The notes beneath the pieces are model-generated. The model searched no databases, had not been told where the DNA came from, and saw only the letters and a list, made by a program, of their open reading frames with translations. Positions 6,526 to 9,691 of a stretch of 9,691 nucleotides of DNA are shown piece by piece; position 1 is the stretch's first letter, and every line of letters begins with the position of its first letter. The translations under genes were made by a program, and so were the position numbers. The stretch is from CAZBQG01 sp964493945. GTDB taxonomy: Bacteria; Pseudomonadota; Alphaproteobacteria; Rhodospirillales; UBA2165. The DNA lies in contig CAZBQG010000170.1 in assembly GCA_964493945.1 (NCBI GenBank), forward strand, positions 1 through 9,691, read 5' to 3'.

Positions 6526-7308
6526 ATGAGCGGATCAGAAATTCTTACGGATGTTGACGCACGGGGTGTGGCGACCATTACCCTCAACCGGCCGGATATT
6601 TTTAACGCCTTCAATGCGGAACTTTTATCGGGCCTGCAAGGCGCTTGCGACAAGTTGGGGGCCGATTCCCAGGTGCGCGTCGTTCTGGTGCGGGGGGCGG
6701 GCAAGCATTTTTCCGCCGGTGCCGATGTCAATTGGTTCAAGGAAATGTCCACCGCCAGTGACGAAAAAAAATTGGCCGGTGGGCGCGTCGCCACTGGCGC
6801 CATGCGCGCACTGGACAGCATCCCCAAACCGACCATCGCACTGATCCATAATGTGTGTTTCGGCGGCGGCATGGGTTATGTGGCGTCCTGCGATATGGCC
6901 ATCGCATCGGAGGACGCCCGTTTTTCGGTGACCGAAGTGCGGGTCGGGATTACGCCCGCACCCATCCTGCCCCAACTGATCGCCGCCATGGGCGTGCGCG
7001 CCATGAGCCGCTATGCCCTGACCGGTGAGACCTTCGATGCAAAAGAAGCAAAGCGCATCGGCTTCATCCATGAAATTTGCCCGGTCGGCAGGCTGAACGA
7101 GGCGGCGGCACCCCTGATCGAAGCCTTAATGCTGGGCGGTCCCCTGGCCATCGCCGATACCAAGAAACTGATCGCCGATGTGAGTGGCAAGCGGGTTAGC
7201 GACGAGGTGGCGGAAAAGCTGTCCGATGAAAGTGCCAGGGGGCGGGGGTCGCCCGAAGGCAAAGAGGGATTCAACGCTTTTTTGGAAAAACGCAAGCCAA
7301 ACTGGTAG
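6526..7308 (+). CDS. Enoyl-CoA hydratase/isomerase family, LiuC/AtuE-like
   Basis: A 260-residue crotonase-fold enzyme of standard length. The oxyanion-hole segments are KHFSAGADV (60-68) and NVCFGGGMGYVASCD (109-123), followed by SVTEVRVGITPAPILPQL (134-151). The glutamate of VTEV (Glu137) matches the acid Glu164 of rat mitochondrial hydratase. The position of Glu144, 20 residues earlier, is Gly117. The GGxMGYVASCD and SEVRxGxxPA pattern resembles methylglutaconyl-CoA or isohexenylglutaconyl-CoA hydratases (LiuC/AtuE), where this replacement is, as I recall, usual. No other leucine or acyclic-terpene catabolism genes are in the window, so no symbol is given. AAGGAG at 6512-6517 overlaps the previous stop and lies 8 bases before the ATG, so translation is coupled. 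It is the last gene of the operon, and no hairpin terminator was found after it. Confidence 0.93.
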   Translation: MSGSEILTDVDARGVATITLNRPDIFNAFNAELLSGLQGACDKLGADSQVRVVLVRGAGKHFSAGADVNWFKEMSTASDEKKLAGGRVATGAMRALDSIPKPTIALIHNVCFGGGMGYVASCDMAIASEDARFSVTEVRVGITPAPILPQLIAAMGVRAMSRYALTGETFDAKEAKRIGFIHEICPVGRLNEAAAPLIEALMLGGPLAIADTKKLIADVSGKRVSDEVAEKLSDESARGRGSPEGKEGFNAFLEKRKPNW

Positions 7309-7324
7309 ACAATCTACCTTGCTA

Positions 7325-7353
7325 TTGAAATCGTGAATTGTCAAACGTAAATA
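7325..7353 (+). promoter_or_regulatory. Possible sigma-70-type promoter before the response regulator
   Basis: TTGAAA (7325-7330), 17 bases, then TAAATA (7348-7353) lie in the AT-rich 73-bp gap after the hydratase gene. The -35 matches the consensus at five of six positions, the -10 only at three. A start near 7360 would give a leader of about 22 bases. This is a motif match only. Confidence 0.28.
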
Positions 7354-7381
7354 AGGTCATTCAAACAAATGGCATTTACAT

Positions 7382-7911
7382 ATGTTGACCTATGATTCCA
7401 ACCAAGTGAACGCCTTGATCGTGGAAGATCAGGATTTGATGCGTCATCTACTTATTGGCATTCTCAAGCAGTTGGGCCTTAGTCAGGTGGTTGACGCCAG
7501 CAACGGGCAGGCCGCCCTTGAAGTCATGAAATCCTTCCATCCTGATGTTATTTTTACCGACTATATGATGGAGCCCATCAACGGGTCTCAACTGATCAAG
7601 AAGATTCACGCCGGCGAAACGCCGGTCGACAGGTTTGTTCCCTCGTCCTGGTCACCGCCTATACCGCGACCCGCGAAATCATGCAGACCCGTGACCTGGG
7701 CGCCACCGAATTCCTGGCCAAGCCCGTATCGGTCAAGCTGGTCTATCTCCGCCTTCGTTCCATCATCGAACATCCCCGCATGTATGTGAGCGCCGGAGAA
7801 TTCTTCGGCCCCGACCGCCGCCGCCGCGAAATGGAAGAACTGGATGCCCACCGGCGCAAGCGGCCCTTCGAATATTCGAGTGCGGAAATACGTGATGATG
7901 AGCGGGATTAA
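7382..7911 (+). pseudogene. Single-domain response regulator (CheY-like receiver) interrupted by a frameshift
   Basis: The first frame (7382 to about 7642) encodes a receiver domain: acidic pair Glu15-Asp16 in LIVEDQD, then phosphoacceptor Asp60 in DVIFTDYMMEP. After DRFVP (codons to 7642) that frame turns into Pro/Ser-rich nonsense and stops at 7789. The rest of the receiver continues in the -1 frame from about 7642: LVLVTAYTATREI with the conserved Thr, GATEFLAKPVS with the conserved Lys, then a basic tail containing FFGPDRRRRE, ending at 7911. Rejoined, the protein is about 176 residues with every phosphorylation residue kept. No classical slippery heptamer is present, so one missing base (mutation or sequence error) is likelier than programmed slippage. 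It has no DNA-binding or output domain, only the short Arg-rich tail. No close Shine-Dalgarno precedes the ATG. The gene may be recently inactivated, or intact in the organism. Confidence 0.85.
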
Positions 7912-7988
7912 AATCTCCTTTCTCCCATGGGTGCCCATCGGGTAATCTTGGCCAGGGCCTATTCCCGCCCCAAGGAAGGTTTCTAGGC

Positions 7989-8414
7989 GTGAGTATCCAT
8001 CTACTGCGCATGGCCGCAGGTATCGAAAGCATTGATCAGTTGCAAAGCGTGCAGGCCAAACGCATGGCCGGGCAAAGCGTTCTCAAAACCTTTACCCGCA
8101 ATGTACCGAGGCGCATGACCGAGCTTTTGGACGGCGGTTCCATCTATTGGGTTATGAAGCGCTTCGTCCGGGCCCGCCAAAAGGTGATCGGTTGCGAGCG
8201 CCTGACAAATTCGGAAGGGCGGACCTATGCCGCCCTCAGCCTGGATCCGGAAATCACGAGAACTGAATTGAGGCCACAGAAAGCCTTTCAGGGATGGCGT
8301 TATCTGCGCCCGGAAGACGCGCCGGGGGATCTGAAGGGCGGGGCCGTGGGAGAGATAGACGGCGACATGCCGCCGGAAATGGCGGAGGAATTGCGCCAAT
8401 TGGGCCTGCTTTAA
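7989..8414 (+). CDS. DUF1489 family protein
   Basis: A 141-residue cytosolic protein of unknown function that matches, from memory, the alphaproteobacterial DUF1489 family. The core blocks are TRNVPRRMTELLDGGSIYWV (residues 36-55), KRFVRARQKVIG (57-68) and QKAFQGWRYLRPEDAPGDL near the C terminus. The length is typical. Translation starts at GTG 7989; AAGGAAGG at 7972-7979 lies 9 bases upstream, and the resulting N terminus MSIHLLRMA suits the family start. It lies 77 bp after the broken response regulator and shortly before an HPt-like frame. I know of no assigned biochemical role, and the neighbours (receiver, HPt) are only suggestive of a signalling context. Confidence 0.86.
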   Translation: MSIHLLRMAAGIESIDQLQSVQAKRMAGQSVLKTFTRNVPRRMTELLDGGSIYWVMKRFVRARQKVIGCERLTNSEGRTYAALSLDPEITRTELRPQKAFQGWRYLRPEDAPGDLKGGAVGEIDGDMPPEMAEELRQLGLL

Positions 8415-8433
8415 ACTCACCCATTAAGGCTAG

Positions 8434-8730
8434 GGTCAGGACTCGCCGGTTGAACTTCTGGACAAAATTTTCCGGACTTCCCATGACATAAAAGGCCAAG
8501 GTGGCAGCTTCAATTATGATCTCATGACCTTTGTCGGTAATCAGCTTTGCCGTTTTATCGAAAAAATTGACAAGGAAAATGCCGGGCCGCTTGAATTGGA
8601 AGTGATCGACCTGCATATCAACGCCATGCAGATGGTGCTCAGTCAGAAACTGACCGGCGATGGCGGTGAGATCGGCACCCAACTGCTCAATGGCTTGGAA
8701 AAAGTGATCGCCAAACGAACGAATGCCTGA
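8434..8730 (+). CDS. HPt-like phosphotransfer protein, 5' end unresolved (possibly truncated)
   Basis: This frame is open from the codon after TAG 8431-8433 to TGA 8728-8730, about 98 codons. It reads ...LLDKIFRTSHDIKGQGGSFNYDL..., where the HDxKG pattern with His at 8482-8484 is the signature of a histidine phosphotransfer domain. LCRFIEKID and a helical tail ending in LLNGLEKVIAKRTNA follow. The problem is the start. There is no ATG, GTG or TTG between 8434 and 8524, and the only in-frame ATG (8524) would remove the phospho-acceptor histidine. Only 16 codons precede the His, so the first helix of the usual four-helix bundle is missing. Either the 5' end was lost or frameshifted, or a rare start such as CTG 8458 is used. 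A minimal 68-residue product from ATG 8524 is possible. The stop overlaps the next ATG (TGATG), so the two are translationally coupled. Confidence 0.62.
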   Translation, partial: GQDSPVELLDKIFRTSHDIKGQGGSFNYDLMTFVGNQLCRFIEKIDKENAGPLELEVIDLHINAMQMVLSQKLTGDGGEIGTQLLNGLEKVIAKRTNA

Positions 8731-8942
8731 TGGCTGAATTTGAAGTGGGCACCTTTAATAAACAAGTCAGGGAGGCCCTGGCTGATGGCCGCAGACATCG
8801 GGATCTCTCGGACGACTGGGCCGATATGCATTATGTGACGATCAAGGCCAGTGACAAAGATGGCACATGCCAGGCGGCGGGCCGCAAATACCCGTTGGAA
8901 AGGGGCTATGTGATCGATTCCGTCTTCCCGACAGAAGAATAA
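8730..8942 (+). CDS. Small protein of unknown function, paralogue A of a tandem pair
   Basis: A 70-residue acidic/basic mixed soluble protein that I do not recognise. No signal peptide or membrane segment is visible. Its ATG overlaps the previous stop by one base (TGATG), which indicates coupling to the HPt-like frame. It aligns without gaps over 68 residues with the protein at 9034-9270, with 24 identities counted by eye. The shared positions include NKxVRxA (10-16), H23, SDxWAD (27-32), ASD (40-42) and the C-terminal YPxERGxV (54-61). The conserved Trp and YP.ERG turn suggest a small alpha/beta fold, but no function follows. The synteny with a phosphotransfer protein is the only functional hint. 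Confidence 0.78.
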   Translation: MAEFEVGTFNKQVREALADGRRHRDLSDDWADMHYVTIKASDKDGTCQAAGRKYPLERGYVIDSVFPTEE

Positions 8943-9021
8943 ATCCGCCGCAAGAATTTTTTAACTTTTGGCCTTTAAAATCCCGGATAGCTGCTTAGGT
9001 ATCAATCTCACTTATGTCCAG

Positions 9022-9026
9022 AAGGA
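9022..9026 (+). promoter_or_regulatory. Ribosome binding site that sets the start of paralogue B
   Basis: AAGGA lies 7 bases before ATG 9034. It favours this start over the upstream in-frame TTG at 8968, which would add 22 residues absent from paralogue A and has no ribosome site. Confidence 0.65.
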
Positions 9027-9033
9027 TGGGATA

Positions 9034-9270
9034 ATGCTTTTACTTACCACCGGCAAACGCAAAGCCTTCGAGGCTACGGTCTACAACAAAGATGTGCGGG
9101 CTGCGGTCAAAGACAACAAAAGTCATGATTTTTTCAGCGATTTTTGGGCTGACTTACAGCTTCAGGACGTTTTGGCATCGGATGAAACGGAAGCCCGGCG
9201 GCTGATCGATCAGCGCTATCCGGCTGAGCGGGGTTTCGTCGTCGGCGATCTGGTTCCCAGCCAGCCGTAA
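9034..9270 (+). CDS. Small protein of unknown function, paralogue B of a tandem pair
   Basis: A 78-residue protein, unrecognised, that is a tandem paralogue of the product of 8730-8942. After a 10-residue N-terminal extension (MLLLTTGKRK), its remaining 68 residues align without gaps to paralogue A at 24 identical positions, about 35 percent. Conserved blocks are FE..xYNKDVRAA, SDFWAD, LASDE and RYPAERGFVV. It has its own ribosome site (AAGGA), and a 91-bp AT-rich gap separates it from paralogue A, so it may also have its own promoter, although I could not identify one. Its stop is two bases from the stop of the convergent GH114-like gene. The moderate identity means the duplication is old, and both copies appear maintained as open frames. 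Confidence 0.78.
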   Translation: MLLLTTGKRKAFEATVYNKDVRAAVKDNKSHDFFSDFWADLQLQDVLASDETEARRLIDQRYPAERGFVVGDLVPSQP

Positions 9271-9272
9271 AT

Positions 9273-9691
9273 TTACTGCGTGCTGCCCTCGAAGAATCGA
9301 TAGGCACCGAGGCCGCTGATCACAATGCCATCGAAACCTTGCGCGAAAATTGCGTAAAGATAGGATTTGACGTCTCCGGCAATGAGCTTTTGCCAGGCGG
9401 GATCCCAGTATTTGACGTAATGGGTGTCGGGGCTTCCGGCCTTGGGTGAGGCCAGGAACGAGGGAAAGCCTTCTTGCCAGTTGGGTTTCCAATAGTAGCG
9501 GAAACTATCCGCCTCGCCGATATTCATCTGCGCCAGGACCAGACGGCGGGCGCCCAGTTTCTTGAATTTCATGCCGTGGACATTGCTTTTGGTAAAAGGT
9601 TTTCGCCCGCGGTGGAAGACATCGGTGACGATGGCATCGAAATTTGTGCCATTGAGGGCGAGAACGAAATCCTCCTGCCGGTCAAAGCGCG
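9273..9691 (-). CDS. GH114/PF03537-like TIM-barrel protein, C-terminal part (5' end outside window)
   Basis: The minus-strand frame is open from the window edge to TAA at 9273-9275, 138 residues of what must be a longer protein. The in-frame Met at 9572 is internal, since family sequence continues upstream through NFDAIVTDVFHRGR. Recognisable blocks are LVLAQMNIGEADSFRYYW, HYVKYWDPAWQKLI and GFDGIVISGLGAYRFFEG. These match, from recalled patterns, the family of bacterial proteins related to endo-alpha-1,4-polygalactosaminidases, where NIGEAxxYRxYW and GFDGVxLD are hallmarks. The Glu of the first block is kept. The Asp usually in the 'GFDG.xLD' block is Ser here, so activity may differ. Secretion cannot be judged without the N terminus. 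It is convergent with paralogue B, with a 2-bp gap. Confidence 0.75.
   Translation of the reverse strand, partial: RFDRQEDFVLALNGTNFDAIVTDVFHRGRKPFTKSNVHGMKFKKLGARRLVLAQMNIGEADSFRYYWKPNWQEGFPSFLASPKAGSPDTHYVKYWDPAWQKLIAGDVKSYLYAIFAQGFDGIVISGLGAYRFFEGSTQ

Noticed and set aside
7637..7648. Programmed -1 frameshifting in the response regulator
   Set aside because: No X XXY YYZ slippery heptamer is present at the join, and no clear downstream pseudoknot was seen; a missing base is simpler.
7927..7938. Small inverted repeat ATGGGTGCCCAT between the regulator and DUF1489 genes
   Set aside because: The stem is 4-5 bp with almost no loop and no T run, within chance expectation for GC-rich DNA.
8968..9033. 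Upstream TTG start for paralogue B
   Set aside because: It has no ribosome binding site, and the added residues have no counterpart in paralogue A.
1..9691. CRISPR arrays, insertion sequences, att sites or phage genes
   Set aside because: No regularly spaced repeats, terminal inverted repeats, transposase or integrase motifs were seen; the tRNA has no 3' duplication that I could find in the window.

Overview
The window looks like chromosomal DNA from an alphaproteobacterium, probably Rhodospirillales-like. This is an inference from four things: GC-rich coding sequence, a DUF1489 protein, a single-domain response regulator ending in a GPDRRRR-type tail, and the style of the LipB and LiuC-like proteins. 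No plasmid, phage, IS or CRISPR signature was seen. No gene-free stretch exceeds about 160 bp. The longest, 1-158, is AT-rich (20 G+C in the first 60 bases) and shows no convincing gene.

Layout. (1) 159-1111: acylphosphatase (+) and octanoyltransferase lipB (-), convergent and overlapping by 4 bases. (2) 1227-2753: tRNA-Leu(GAG), an intrinsic terminator, then the Mg2+ channel gene mgtE, only 57 bp beyond the tRNA. mgtE converges, again with a 4-base overlap, on a membrane-anchored methyltransferase (2750-3559, -). That gene diverges, across 27 bp holding the palindrome GTTATAAC, from a small membrane protein (3587-3910, +). (3) 4019-7308: a tight four-gene operon of thiolase, CsgA-like short-chain dehydrogenase, DsbA/kappa-GST-fold isomerase and LiuC-like enoyl-CoA hydratase. 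The gaps are 13, 7 and 12 bp. It probably carries out acyl-CoA catabolism on an unidentified substrate. (4) 7382-9270: a signalling-flavoured accessory segment. It holds a receiver-only response regulator broken by a one-base frameshift, a GTG-initiated DUF1489 protein, an HPt-like phosphotransfer protein with no usable start codon, and two small proteins that are tandem paralogues (24 of 68 aligned residues identical, no gaps). (5) 9273-9691 (-): the C-terminal part of a GH114/PF03537-like TIM-barrel protein that runs off the window.

The most interesting region is 7382-9270. A stand-alone receiver and a stand-alone HPt-like protein, both with broken or unresolved reading frames, flank DUF1489, and the HPt frame is translationally coupled to an unrecognised paralogous pair. 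It could be a small phosphorelay with unknown partner proteins, a decaying one, or a stretch with sequence errors. The operon genes and lipB, mgtE and acyP are otherwise ordinary housekeeping or metabolic genes.
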